A stretch of DNA of 64,000 bases from Chinchilla lanigera (GCF_000276665.1 NW_004955487.1:7396074-7460073); one strand, 5' to 3'. Counted from the stretch's first letter, positions 11,165 to 22,365 are shown. Made by a program: numbers and translations. The notes: a model not told the origin generated them from the sequence alone.

Positions 11165-11760
11165 ATTAAAGGAAGAAGTTAGATGTCTGCTTGAACATGA
11201 CTCAGTCTTATGACTAGAGCGTACAAGATGCCACCAAAAACTGTTAGAACTAATAAAGGAATTTAGTAGTAGGGAAATTCCAAATCAATTCAAAAAAAAT
11301 TAGTAACATCAGGCCAGACATGGTAGTACTCACTTATAATCCTAGCACTTGGGAGGCTGTGGCACAAGTATCATTGCAATTGTGAGGCCAGCCTGTGCTA
11401 CACAGTGAGACCTTGTCTCAGAAAAGAATTAATAACTTCAATGCAATGATAATTGACTATTTGAAAAAGAAGTCAAAACAACCCTACTCATAATCGCATC
11501 AAAGAAAAATTTCTAATGAAGTAATTTAACTACCAACATTAAAATTACCATAATACTCAAAGTTTTCTAGAGATCTAATGCAATCCTTTTCAAAATTCTA
11601 GTGCAATTTTACATAAAAACATGAAAAAAATCTTTTTTCCCACTGTGTAACAACAGATTCACACAGCCAAAGCACTCTTAAGAACTATAAAGCTGGAGAT
11701 ATCCCACTCTTGTGACTTCAAAATTTACAGCGAATTTAGTGTGTAGTGGGCTTGTAAAAT
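11165..11760 (+). mobile_element. L1 ORF2 fragment, sense, split by a B1
   Basis: ACTGTTAGAACTAATAAAGG lies before the SINE. After it come ACTCATAATCGCATCAAAGA, AGATCTAATGCAATCC and AGCCAAAGCACTCTTAAGAA, which keep the order of L1 ORF2 in its distal half. The piece is in opposite orientation to the L1 at 10335-11115 and is frame-broken. Confidence 0.7.
11310..11426 (+). mobile_element. B1 SINE inside L1
   Basis: A recognisable B1: CCAGACATGGTAGTACTCAC, CCTAGCACTTGGGAGGCTG, AGGCCAGCCTGTGCTACA, and CAGTGAGACCTTGTCTCAGA at the 3' end. It interrupts L1 ORF2 wording on both sides, so it inserted after the L1. Confidence 0.9.
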
Positions 11761-11887
11761 ACAGTGAATTCATTTTTGTGGGGTAATCAATGAATTCTGA
11801 AATTTACAGGAATAATACCCCAGTAAAAGACACATTGCCGTTTCCGCTCATGATACATTGCCTCACTTTAAATACACTCATCCTATC

Positions 11888-12247
11888 TGTTATGGTTGAT
11901 ACTTAGTGTCAACTTGAGAAGTTTAGAAGCTTAACTAAGGGGCTCAACAGGGGGCCATGGTCTTTACTTTGCAAATATCCTGAGCCTGGGCAAGAGGAAG
12001 GCACAGAGATGGTGTGGGTAGGGGGTAACCTGCATGCAATATAAGGGAGGAAAAGAGGCTTGCTTTCTCCCCTTTTTGCTCTTGCTGCTTTTCCTGTCTT
12101 CTGCTAACTTGAACTGTTGCCCCTGTGCCACACCACCCTGCCTTGGAGCCAGCTGATCACAGACTGAAACCTCCAGAAACTGTGAGTGAAATAAACCTTT
12201 CCTTCCTTAATTCTGAGTTTTGGGTATTTTGTCTGAGCAGCGGGACA
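11888..12247 (+). mobile_element. Solo MaLR LTR nested in mariner copy 1
   Basis: It starts TGTTATGGTTGATACTTAG and ends GTCTGAGCAGCGGGACA, 360 bp. Inner wording such as TGGAGCCAGCTGATCACAGA and CTGAAACCTCCAGAAACTGT matches the other MaLR LTRs read on their sense strand. It separates ACACTCATCCTATC from TCATCCTTCTTGCC, which are contiguous in the other mariner copies. This shows an insertion into a pre-existing mariner element. Confidence 0.9.
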
Positions 12248-12608
12248 TCATCCTTCTTGCCACTCTCTGAAGCAGATCTGAAGTCCTCTTTTATGAGTGT
12301 CTGTAGTTGGGCTGTTGTGGTTGGTCCAGTGTTATGAAATGAATCGAAATGTTTACCTTTCATTATTATTCTGACTTTGTGGATGAGCCAGAGCCATGTG
12401 GTGTCAGATACAAGGACTGTGGTGGATGAAGATTCCCCTTAATATTTTCACAGGCCTGCCTTTCTGTTGAATGGGATTTAGTAGTGTTCAACATATCTTT
12501 AAATCATACTTCATAACGACACACACAAAGAAGACTTCCACAACTGATTCAGAAAATGGCAAAAATGATAACTTCACTGTTTTTGTTCTGAGGGGAAGGA
12601 TTTTCAAA

Positions 12609-12612
12609 GGCA

Positions 12613-12655
<43 letters not shown>

Positions 12656-12737
12656 TTCCAGGAATCGAACTCACAACCTTCTGCTTGCCAGGCAGGCACT
12701 TGTGCCACTGAGCTATATCCCCAGTGGCAATATGTGT
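12609..12737 (-). mobile_element. ID SINE with a (CA)n tail, nested in mariner copy 1
   Basis: The body lies at about 12650-12725 (minus strand, CTGGGGATATAGCTCAGTGG through the TTCGATTCC B-box-like part). Instead of an A-tail it has a pure (CA)n tract, seen as (TG)n at 12614-12651. Target duplications GGCAATGTGTGT (12609-12620) and GGCAATATGTGT (12726-12737) flank it, so the microsatellite grew at the 3' tail of the SINE. Confidence 0.85.
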
Positions 12738-12979
12738 TTCACCATAACCCTTTAAAGTTAGACACTCACTGTATATTTTGATCACTCTTCATAATCAGAG
12801 TAGTATGGCATTGAATTTAAATCTTATATCACACCATGTTAAACAACTACAGCAACAACTTAAAATCATTTAAGGGTTTAAATGTAAAATTAGAAAGCTA
12901 CTAGAAGAAAAGAGCAAAATAGATTATTGGTGGCAAAGTTTTTACTCCATTCCTAGAACAACCGGCAGTAAGCATTGGT

Positions 12980-13560
12980 AGTTTTTCTGTCTTGACATGT
13001 CTTTATATATTTCTCACTTCGGTTAATGATAGATTCAGAGAATGAGTTAGGACATGTTTTCTCTGCTTCTGTTCCCTGGAATAAATTATGGAAAATTTTT
13101 GATATGGTAGGTGAAATCCACCAGTAAAACTTATCTAGATCTGAAGTACTGATTTTGTAAGGTTCTTAAATATTGATTCAATTTCTTACATAGGTATAGG
13201 GTTATCTAAATTATCTATTTCTCTTTGAGATTTTGTCATTTGTGTCTTTCAAGGAATTGACCCATTATGTTTACTATGAAATGTATAAGCATATGTTTTA
13301 TTTTCTTTTGCAATCCATGGAATCAGTAATGATGCCTTGTTTTTCCTTTCTTGTACTGTTTATTTATTTTTTGTTCCATTTGCTTTCATAATTAGCGTGC
13401 CTAAGACTTTTCATTTTCATGAGTCTTTTAAAAAATCAGATTTCATTTCCATTGCTTTCTTATATTATTTTATTGGTGTACTATTCATATATTATTTTAA
13501 AAATATTCTCTGGCTTCTAAATTTGCACATGGCTGTGTTTAGCGTATTGGAGGCTAAATA
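12980..13560 (-). mobile_element. L1 ORF2 fragment, antisense
   Basis: The plus strand contains CATTTGTGTCTTTCAAGGAA, GAATCAGTAATGATGCCTTG, and later TTTTTAAAAAATCAGATTTC. This is the familiar antisense wording of the reverse-transcriptase part of old L1 ORF2. Stops interrupt every frame. Confidence 0.6.
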
Positions 13561-14207
13561 TGTGACTATGTGACCATGACTGGTAAACAGAAGTCTCCAA
13601 TACACTAACCATTTCTCTTTCTTTCCCAGCATACTTAAGTTAGCCTCCAATTTTCAGGAAATTAACCTAATTTATAGTTTTTTAAATGCTTGATATCTAG
13701 CTTAGAGTGCTGTTGCAGGTAATCATTTACACACTGACCTGGAATTTCACATGTTCTTGCTTCTCAATTCAGTTTCATCTCATAGTTTTCTTTGGCTACC
13801 TGGAGATTTCTTGATTTCCTGAAAGGTACTAGAAAACATTGAAAGGAATTTGTAGGGTACCTCAGTGCATTTTTCTTCCACAGTTCTATTAGTAATGTCT
13901 CCTTTTAAAGTATAAATCTGTAAATAAAGATAGTAATATAAAGTATACATTAGAAAATATGTAAATGAAGAAAAACTTCTAAATATTACATCAACATAAA
14001 GTGCTACACACTGAACAAAAACAGAGCTAGAAAACAAATGGAACAAAAAGAAAACTTACAAAGATGGCACATTTACTAAATTTATGTCGTATTTACAAAC
14101 ACAACCAGTTCCTGAAATGTGAATGGTAGCTCTTATTATAATTGCATGTCATAAGCTAGATATTAGTTTTACAACTGAAATAGTTTCAGTTAAACATGAA
14201 TTAAATT
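13561..14207. other. Unique sequence
   Basis: No gene recognised. GCGTATTGGAGGCTAA (about 13541) and TCTCCAATACAC (about 13595) form a small inverted repeat. An 88-codon minus ORF at 13780-14046 is hydrophobic but has no family signature. Confidence 0.35.
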
Positions 14208-14332
14208 TTTATTGCGGGCTGGGGATTTAGCTCAGCGGCAAAAGCGCCTGCCTGGCAAGTGCAAGGTCGTGAGTTCGGTTCCCGGTACCGGAGAAAAACA
14301 AAAAAAAAAAAAAAAAAAAAAAATCTTATTGC
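14208..14332 (+). mobile_element. Young ID SINE
   Basis: The body 14216-14323 reads GGGCTGGGGATTTAGCTCAG, GGCAAAAGCGCCTGCCTGG, and GTGAGTTCGGTTCCCGGTAC, followed by a long pure A-tail. TTTATTGC (14208-14215) and CTTATTGC (14325-14332) are the target duplication with one mismatch. It differs from the copies at 33047 and 35817 by only about two bases, so it is recent. Confidence 0.95.
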
Positions 14333-15365
14333 TATTCAAATGTCTTTTGAATATGGGATGTCAACTCTGAATATTCCTTTATTCTTGATATTTAGATAGC
14401 TCTTTCCTTTATACTATGCCATTTGAGTAAGTCAAATATGGTTGCACCAACTAAAAGCCAATTTTGATATAAAAACACATTTAGTTAAATATCATAAAGA
14501 ATTAGTTAACATTATGTGTGTGCACACACATTCACCATTTTTTAAGTATATAGTTTTTGTTGTTGAAGAATGATTGAATGATTGAGAATGGGGATTGTTT
14601 TCATTTCCTTGCATATTTTATTTCTGACTGTCTGAGTGCCCTGCACATAAGAGGATATTAATACTAATTATTGCAGAAAGAAACACATTACACAGTTGAC
14701 TGCTTTGTAAATTAAAGAGAAACAACTGTCATAATTTGCCATTTGTTCTTTTCTATTGTCTTGTTTAAGTATTTACAGATGTCAGCATAAGAAACAGTAT
14801 ATGTTCATGTACTATAAAGAATGATGTGGTAAGTTACTTAGTATGAAGAATGTCTAAATGTAGTGTTATTATGTGGCATTAGATTAGAAGGTACTTGTGT
14901 AAAATATCAAGAAAATATTATTAAAAATATTCATAAAAATAAAGGTAGAGATTTTATGCCAGGCAGAATTTCTATGCAATAGGATTACTTTATGCAATAT
15001 AGAATATAGAACAACTTATTTTAAGTGATGTGAGTATTTGTATGATTTTAAAAATTATCAGGAACAAGCAAGTTTATATAAATTTATATAAGTTGGTGAC
15101 TTGTCTGTATGCTATCAAAATTATCTAGAAATAAAAATGAGAACACTTTCAACAATAAATTTTCCAATTCCAAGGTAAATTATGGAATTTATAGTTTAAA
15201 GGACTATATTAAACTGCATGCTTACAAATTTTAAATTACATTTTTGTATTAAAGTATGATCTAAACAAATTTTCAATCTTATATGTAGACCTTGCTTCTC
15301 AACTGCTACAAACAAAGCTTTGGGAAATGATTAACAAAACACATTAAACAATAAAGTTTCAAGTC
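14333..15365. other. Unique AT-rich sequence
   Basis: About 1 kb without a recognised gene or repeat family. A TGTGTGTGCACACACA palindromic patch sits at 14515-14531. Confidence 0.4.
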
Positions 15366-15379
15366 AATGTGTTTGATGA

Positions 15380-16450
15380 AACACACACAAAAGTCTTCAA
15401 TCACATATCAGCAGACTGAATCCAATAGTGTAGCAGAAGAATTATTCACCTTAACCATGTGAGTTTTATGCCAAAGATTCAAAGATTATTCAAAATGCAC
15501 AGATCAATAAATGTTATACATCTCAACAAGAAATTGAAGGGAAAAATTATGATCACCTTAATGCAAAATTCGATATATTTTAATTATTAATAACTCTAAA
15601 TAAACTAGATATGGAACAAACATACCTCATCATAACGAAGGTCATATATAAAAGGCCAACATTATGAGAAAAAATTGAAAGCTCTTTCTCTAAGTTTTGG
15701 GCCAAGAAAAGAATACTCCTTTTTTAACCACTTTTATTCACATTGTACTGTAATTTCCAGCTTAAATAATCAGGGAAGTGCAAACCAAAACCACAATTAG
15801 ATTTTAGCCCCCTCCGCAAGAATGTCTGAGGTCAAAGACAGGTGATTGGAGTCCTGGCAAGAATGTGGAGAGAGAGAAAACTCTTGCATGATATCGAAGG
15901 GAATGTAATTAGTAGAGCCACTATGGAATATACTCTGTAAGTTTCTGAAAAATTAAAAATAGAATTACCGTATGATCCTGCAATTCCACTACCGTGTGTG
16001 GAATTCAGCAGATGAAATCAGTGCGCTGAAGAAACCTCTGCACTCTCACATTATTGCAAAGGTGTTTACAACACCTTAGAAATGAAAACAACAAATGGAA
16101 GTGTCTATCAACTGATGAGTGAATAAAGAAAATTTGGTACATGTACTATATAGAATATTATTCAACATAAAAAGAACAGAATTCTGTCATTTTCAATAAT
16201 GTACAAGGACCTGGCAATCATTACACTAAAAGAAATAAGCCAGTCGCAGAAAGAAAAATACAACATGACCTCACTTTTATGGACTAGAATCTCAGCTCAT
16301 AGAAGTTAAGGGTAAAATGGTGGTCACAAGAGACTGACTGCTAGAAGGCTATCACAATGGGTAGATCAATGGATACGAAGTTATAGTTAGACAAGAATAA
16401 GAAGTCATTGCATAGTATCACACAGTGATATGATTATAGGTAATATATAT
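15380..16450 (+). mobile_element. L1 ORF2 and 3' end with internal deletion
   Basis: The first part (about 15400-15715) follows L1 ORF2 reverse-transcriptase wording, for example CAGATCAATAAATGTTATAC and TACCTCATCATAACGAAGG. The second part (from about 15765) jumps to the distal end: CAGGGAAGTGCAAACCAAAA, ATGATCCTGCAATTCCACTA, GGAATGTAATTAGTAGAGCC, CCAGTCGCAGAAAGAAAAAT. Intervening ORF2 is missing. The 3' part runs through the typical AACATGACCTCACTTTTATG segment into the 3' UTR. It is inactive. Confidence 0.85.
15970..16031 (+). repeat. Source segment of a 62-bp dispersed duplication
   Basis: This piece of the L1 occurs again, base for base, at 16923-16984. Within it the L1 has private changes (CCGTGTGTGGAATTCAGCAG instead of the usual L1 wording), so the second copy was made from this locus and not from another L1. 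Confidence 0.95.
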
Positions 16451-16500
16451 AGTGTATATATACCACTATACCACTATATATACAGAGCTATATATTTCAA
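16440..16500. repeat. AT-rich palindromic tract
   Basis: It consists of TATATATAGTGTATATATAC, then ACCACTATACCACTATATAT; the units are largely self-complementary. Low complexity. Confidence 0.8.
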
Positions 16501-16922
16501 AAAGCTGAAAGAAAGGATTTTGGACGTTTTAACCATGAAGAAATGATAAAAATTTGGAAGAAATATGTTTAACTTTATTTGACATTATTTAATGTATACA
16601 TTTATTAAAATATCACTAAATAATCCATAAATACTATATACCACTTTGTTTTTATGCATCAATTTAAAAATATATTTAAATTAAAAACTAGATTGTGTAA
16701 AATATATAAAATAAATAAATATAAAAGTAAGCAAATATATATATAAAATATTTGCTTTTCACCTTGCTATCAATAACAGGCATCAGCCCTACAATATGTA
16801 TGTATGACTATATATAACAGAGAAGAGTCTCTCTAAAATTCCATTGCATTTATTTCTTCCTCTCAATGTTTTCTTTTTATTTGGAAAATTTCAGCAGAAT
16901 TTGTGTTATTTACCTTTCAAAG
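16501..16922. other. AT-rich sequence
   Basis: Very AT-rich, with TATATAT patches near 16735. No feature recognised. Confidence 0.4.
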
Positions 16923-16984
16923 GTATGATCCTGCAATTCCACTACCGTGTGTGGAATTCAGCAGATGAAATCAGTGCGCTGAAG
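16923..16984 (+). repeat. Exact 62-bp copy of part of the upstream L1
   Basis: It is identical to 15970-16031, shares no further homology on either side, and has no A-tail or target duplication. It is not a retroposon of the usual kind. It lies between TTTACCTTTCAAAG and TGAGCTGTTTTGG, which I do not recognise as L1. Confidence 0.95.
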
Positions 16985-17940
16985 TGAGCTGTTTTGGTAC
17001 AACTGATAAAGTTTGATGTGGTTGGATAGTGTCTATGGTTTCCTATACCATCCTCAATTGCACTAGCCATGAATACGCACTATGGTGTCACCAGTTTGGC
17101 CTGACATATCCGTGATCTCATGCCCTACTTTATGCCACTCTGCAGCCTCCTGAGCTCCTTTTTGTTCAAAAGCAGAGGAAGAATGTGCTATAAAAATGGA
17201 CTTCTCAGCTGTATTTTGGCTTAAACAGTCTGCATTGAAAACAGTCTTTTTGCATCCAATAATTCCACAGAATTATGCAGAGAAAAGAATATCAGTGTGT
17301 ATTATAGGTCTGTTTGAGTGTACACTATCCCTGTGAATGAGTATACAATTTATAAATAATGTAGGAATGCGGAGGCAATTCATATCAACTGTAAATTTAT
17401 AATACTTCTCATAAATGTTCTAAGCTAACACATTTGTGTAGTATTTTTTATAATATTATAAAATTATGAAGCATCTTTATTATTCTTTGTTTTATGGCTC
17501 AATGTTGCCATATTAGATAAATCTAGTGGTCTATTTTTAAAATATCTTCTATCTGAAATAAAGAAAGCACATTTTTTAGGATAGTAGGAGAGTGACATTT
17601 AAAAATCATTTCAATTTTATAACATTCAATACATAAAGAATATATCATATGTGCATCAAGTATTTTAAAAGGCATTATAAATTCAAGATTAAAATATATA
17701 CATTATTTACATACAAAAGCATTTAATGGTTTGTGTTGTTACTTAGAAACTGTTGCAAATTCCAGGAAAATAAAAATGCTCAGGTAAAAGCCCTATTCTA
17801 CGAAAATAGAATGTTAAAATGCAGAAGCATACATGTAACATATTCTAACACAAGGCAATATTTTAGGGTCATAGGGAAAGTATCCTAAGCATTGGGAAAA
17901 AGGAAACATTACTTTTAATTAATCAATCTATTAACTAATT
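16985..17940. other. Unique sequence
   Basis: About 950 bases with no gene or repeat family recognised. The part at 17000-17170 is less AT-rich than its surroundings. Confidence 0.35.
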
Positions 17941-17944
17941 CATT

Positions 17945-18085
17945 TTTTCTGGAGATAGGATCTTGCTAGTCTTTGGGCTGGTCTTGAACTCATTACGTAG
18001 GTAAAGTTAGCCATGAGTTTGGGGCAATCCTCTGGCCTCAACCTCCTCAGTGCTGAGATTATAGTTTGCACCACCACACCTGGTT
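17945..18085 (-). mobile_element. B1 SINE, diverged
   Basis: Antisense B1: GGATCTTGCTAGTCTTTGGG, CTGGTCTTGAACTCATTACG, CCTCAACCTCCTCAGTGCTG, and CACCACCACACCTGGTT at its 5' end. It carries a short insertion (about 18003-18020) relative to B1. Confidence 0.85.
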
Positions 18086-18146
18086 TAGAAGAAGAAAAGT
18101 GTTATTCCCAGTTGGATGATACAGATGTATGGAAGTATGATGGGAT

Positions 18147-18416
18147 ATGGAAGAGTTAAGTAAGGAACTTCATCTTGAAGGGTTAGTGGTATATATACAC
18201 AAGAAAAATATGGAATTGAGAAAGAAACTAAGCCAATTTCTGAGGCAGTACTGGCAAAGTACTAAAAATAGCAAAGATTTAAAGATTAATACTACATGTT
18301 ATAGAATTAAAACAGAAGTAGAGGTTATTACAAAACAGATTCATGACATATATAAAGAGAGAGTCCTAGAATTTACCAAATTTGTACCAAAGCACAGAGT
18401 AATGTGCAGATTATAG
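18147..18416 (+). other. 89-codon ORF of unknown status
   Basis: It starts at an ATG at 18147 and ends at TAG 18414-18416. The predicted protein is rich in K, E, L and I. Residues about 20-75 (MELRKKLSQFLRQYW, then EVEVITKQIHDIYKERV) have a heptad-like spacing of hydrophobics that could form a coiled coil. I do not recognise a family. The stop codon is followed directly by GTAAAAATAA, which resembles a splice donor (AG then GTAAAA), so this may be a decayed exon or processed-gene fragment. No promoter, CpG island or polyadenylation context is seen. Chance ORF is the leading alternative. Confidence 0.2.
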
Positions 18417-20620
18417 GTAAAAATAATTACTGTATAAAAAGAATAAATAATAGTTTAATTTTATAAGATTATATAATCTCTGTTCTCTTTAGCCTTAAAG
18501 ACTATGTACTTTTCAGTAGAGGGTGAAATTTCCTTCCTTGATATTTATAGCAACTAACAGAATCCTTGAAACCTAGGAATCTTTAAATAAGTGCTTGTTG
18601 AAGATTGTTAAATATTTTACGCTTTATGCATGGATTAATATGGAAGCCACTGCATTTTTGCTTATGCAAAATCAAGTATTTCCTGAATAGATTTTATGTA
18701 AATAAATCAATGAATTATTTGTAAATATTGTTGAATATTGTAATCACTCTGGGTTCCAGAACACATTTTACTTTCTTTTAAAAGATCCCATTATTGTTTG
18801 CATAAAATACTGAGAAATATCTAATCAAAATGAGTTGAAAAGATGGCATTTTCATGGTAGCCCCTTGAGAAATCAGGTACACAGTGTTTATGCATAAGTA
18901 ATAGCAGTAGCTTCTTCACCCAATGACACTATCTACCTTCTATATTCCTCTTGCCCCTGTGTTTTTATACATGTGAAGTGCATTTACTTTGCTTAGCCTA
19001 TAATTGCTTAACCCTGCTGTAATACTTTATTAGTGTAGCTGCTCCATGGGGAAGATCAGCCCCATTGTGATTCCATAAATTTGTTCACAAGCCTATATAA
19101 CCAGAATTTAAATTATGCTGCTGTTATGAAAATAGCAGCAAGTATCTTTTCAGACATTTCTTCAGAGATCAGTTAACATGATGAATCAGTTTGTCCAGGG
19201 AAATAAGATAAAGTTTGTCTTTCAGTATTTTTTTAGCATGAAATCTTCAAATGCTTTAAAAGTTCATCTTTTTATGAAAGTTGATTAGACATTTTTGTAA
19301 ATGGGATCAAAATTTAAAATATCATAATAATTTGAGCACTGTTAATATGACCATCATATACCAGAGGAATTTAGATAAAGGAAATATGTAAAGAAGGATA
19401 TACAAAGGATAATATCTAAAGATAATATCTAAAGAATGTATATACAAAAATTCAAGGCAATCTTTTTGCCTAGATGGAAGACATAAAACCTTCCACTGTC
19501 AGAATTTAGATGAGATGCGCATTTATAAGAGATAATAAAATAGATCTAGCAAGATCATTTTCAACAGTGCAAAACATATAAAGAATAGACCTAGTAAGAA
19601 ACAAGTAGAACTCTGAATTAAAGCTTTGAAAACCGACCCCCGCCAATTCTCCCTCTTACCACTTCAGGCAACTTTTTAAAATTCTTGACTCTATTTAAAC
19701 AATGCAAGAGTATGAAAGAAATGAGCAAAAGATGTATTTAAAATTTGAGGTGGAGGTGGCAAACAGGGATGGAGATTGGCAGTTATGTGGAAGCAGCAAG
19801 AAAAGTAGTCCAGAGACTAATGAAGAACTAATGTTCCAGAAGCAAATCCTTTGGGAAATAAAGAAGTATTCACACAACTACTCCCTCATGGTGGTAAAGA
19901 AAAAATGTCATTATTACACTAGTTTAAATTGGATAAAAAGAGATACATGAGTGGTTCAAGAAATTATACAACGAGAAAAGAGAAGCCAGTTTGAAAGGCT
20001 GACAGCAAAAATTGATTGTCACCATTAGAAAACCTGAAGTCACATGTACAAGCTGCAGAGATATTAAAATGTGGAACTGGACACCCCTGACAGGAAGTGC
20101 GGTACCATGTTAAAGAAAGCAATGTACAAAATCAAGCGTGTGGGCTTTTTCCTGCCATGAAACAAATTGTTACACGTGGAAAGGTCTAAGATAACACAAT
20201 GATCAAAAATATTCTGTGACTCAAGTCTAGGCTTGGCTTCCCTGAACTCTCTGCACGGGCTGGTTCACACTTACTGGTTGAAGGAATTCAGTTCTCACTG
20301 TGGGGAGAGTAAGGTCCCTGTTTTTTGCTGGCTATAGACTACAGCTACTCTCAGTTGACTCAGTTTCTATCCTCTTAAAGCACAGTGGCATATGACTCAA
20401 AGCCAGAACAACAGTCTTTCTCTAAATTGCTCTGAAAGAGCCTTCTAGAACATCTGTAATTATGAAGTATGGACCCAGTCAACTTAGTGGACATGCCCAC
20501 CACTGAGAATGGGGCTCCTCTATGGGGCACACTGAGTAGGGCTGAGAACCTCAGAGGCCATCTTAGAAATCTGCTGCCCAGTAATCACAAACTGGAGAGA
20601 GATGAAAAGCCAAGACAGAA
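18417..20620. other. Unique sequence, 2.2 kb
   Basis: No gene, SINE or LTR recognised. A small tandem repeat GATAATATCTAAA occurs twice near 19408-19435. ORFs on both strands at 19695-19950 overlap each other and look like chance. Confidence 0.35.
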
Positions 20621-20628
20621 AATTGTTT

Positions 20629-20928
20629 GAGGTACCTTGCTACTGGACAAAACACCTGACACTCCCAACTTCATAGAGGGGAGGTTTCTTTTGTTGCAGA
20701 GTTTTAGTTCATGGCTGGGGGCTCCAAGGCAGATATGGCGTGGTGGAGGATCTGGCAGAGGAAAGCTGTTCATATCATGGCAGCCCAAAAGCAGAAAGAG
20801 AAGCAGAGCTGAGGAAAAGAATACAGCACCCCAAGTCATCCTCACCCCGTCAATTGTCCCTTCAGATCAGGCCCACCTCTGAATGTGAGACTTTGGAAGG
20901 TCATTTTAGGTCTAACCCACAATGGAAA
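20629..20928 (-). mobile_element. MaLR LTR, diverged
   Basis: The plus strand shows ACAAAACACCTGACACT, GGCTGGGGGCTCCAAGGCAG and GAATGTGAGACTTTGGAAGG, matching the antisense order of the MaLR LTRs in this window. Overlapping short ORFs here are by-products. Ends are eroded. Confidence 0.65.
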
Positions 20929-21132
20929 TGTGTTCCATAAATTTGGAGTTTCTTAAGAAAAGATCCAAATGAATAAAATAGGGATTTTTGGCATTAAATT
21001 AGTGAAGAACTTTGTACCCTTCAAAATATCCACAGAATAGAAAGCCTAACAGTTTAATACTTGAAGCCTCAGTCTGTACAGAGTGGAGAGACAATGACAG
21101 AATCTCCATGGTTTAGCAGATCAGAGGGCAAT

Positions 21133-21777
21133 TATATTAGTCCCTTTTCCCATAACTGAGACAGAACATCTAACTCCCATAGTTTAAAGGAGAGATTTGC
21201 TCTATTTGTGATTTAGAGGATTTAGTCCATGGCTGACTGGCTTCAAGGAGGAGATGGTAAGGTAAAAGACGTGGATCACAAAGGAAAGGTACTCAACCCA
21301 TAGCAGCTGGAAAGCAGAGAGAAGAGGGAACATTCAGGCAGGTAGATCTTCCCAAGGCTTACTGTCTTCCAAACTGGCCACAGCTTCTAACGTGAGTCCT
21401 AGCTATTGAGTCCCCAATGCATACATCCACTAGTCAGAGGCTATTGGGAAGGTGGTAGAGCAGTAATCATCAACAAATCAGCCTCTCTAAGAACCAGAAT
21501 CCAGACACTGGAATAGAACAACTTGGGGAAGAAAAGGACAGAAATGGATCCCTGGGGCCCAAGAATGATCTGAATGGAAAATTGGAGACCACAGAGAAAG
21601 TGAAAAGACAGACCACAACTAAGAAAAGGGAAAGGAAAGCCTGCACTTTCTCCCAGACTCTTGATTGGTGAGAAGAGAAGATAGATTCAATGTCTCCCGT
21701 GGTGCAATCACCTTTCAAAGTACCCCACCTCCAAGCACATGAAACTTTGGGAGGACATTATAAATCTAAACCATAAA
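21133..21777 (-). mobile_element. MaLR LTR, long variant
   Basis: It begins TATATTAGTCCCTTTTCCC (TG lost by mutation) and ends ACTTTGGGAGGACATTATAA then AACCATAAA. GATTTAGTCCATGGCTGACT and ACCCCACCTCCAAGCACATG are MaLR wording. At about 645 bp it is roughly 230 bp longer than the others. The extra sequence, about 21440-21660, is purine-rich and not recognised. Confidence 0.65.
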
Positions 21778-22365
21778 AGTAAACAACTTCAAACACTTGC
21801 AGGGACAAAGTTAACCAACTCTGCAGAACAAAGAAAGTTTAAGAATGAGATGCTGATAGCCCTGCAATTGGTGGTAGCTGGTGAGAAAGCCAACTGGAGA
21901 AATAAGATCTTCATTTGCCAACCACATCCCAAGGACTTGGGAACACCTTCTTAATGGAACAAACTACAGCTCTAGTTGTTTATTTTTTGGAGTACTGTAA
22001 CAAGGGAAGGCCCAGGGGGATATAATTAATGAACTCAAGATGAAGGGACTAGGATCCCAAACAAGAGGTAAAACTTTTGTGATCTATGACTTTAAATTCC
22101 ACAGCTCGGATCTATATGTCACAGAAAAAGATTAAACTGCACACTTATACCCTCTTAGCACACCACCACCAAAAAGCAGTGTAGCTCCTCTCTCTTAAAA
22201 ATAAATGACAAGATTTAACAATAACCTTAGGCACAAAAGGCAACCAAAGATAACAATATAAATAAAGTCATAATCAAATTTTCAATGCATAGAACAGAAA
22301 AAAACTTAAGTAACAATGTGCAGTTATCTTCAGATTATTTGTAGTGTATATCAGATATGATTGAG
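21778..22365. other. Unique sequence
   Basis: Nothing recognised. Confidence 0.4.

Larger units (their letters stand above)
11762..12771 (-). mobile_element. Mariner-derived inverted-repeat element, copy 1, with nested LTR and SINE
   Basis: The ends read CAGTGAATTC at the left and GACACTCACTG at the right and are flanked by TA (11760-11761 and 12772-12773), as expected for Tc1/mariner insertion. The left arm carries an antisense transposase C-terminal fragment: MKGKHFDSF is readable on the minus strand at about 12335-12363. The right arm, from about 12525, carries the same region in the sense direction: GAAGACTTCCACAACTG, TTCAGAAAATGGCAAAAATG, TTCTGAGGGGAAGGATTTTC. Without the nested MaLR LTR (11888-12247) and the ID SINE the element is about 530-550 bp. 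No functional transposase remains because the catalytic domain is absent. Confidence 0.75.

Noticed and set aside
14216..14300. tRNA-like sequence with A and B boxes
   Set aside because: It has an A-tail, target duplications and many siblings in the window, so it is an ID SINE and not a tRNA gene.
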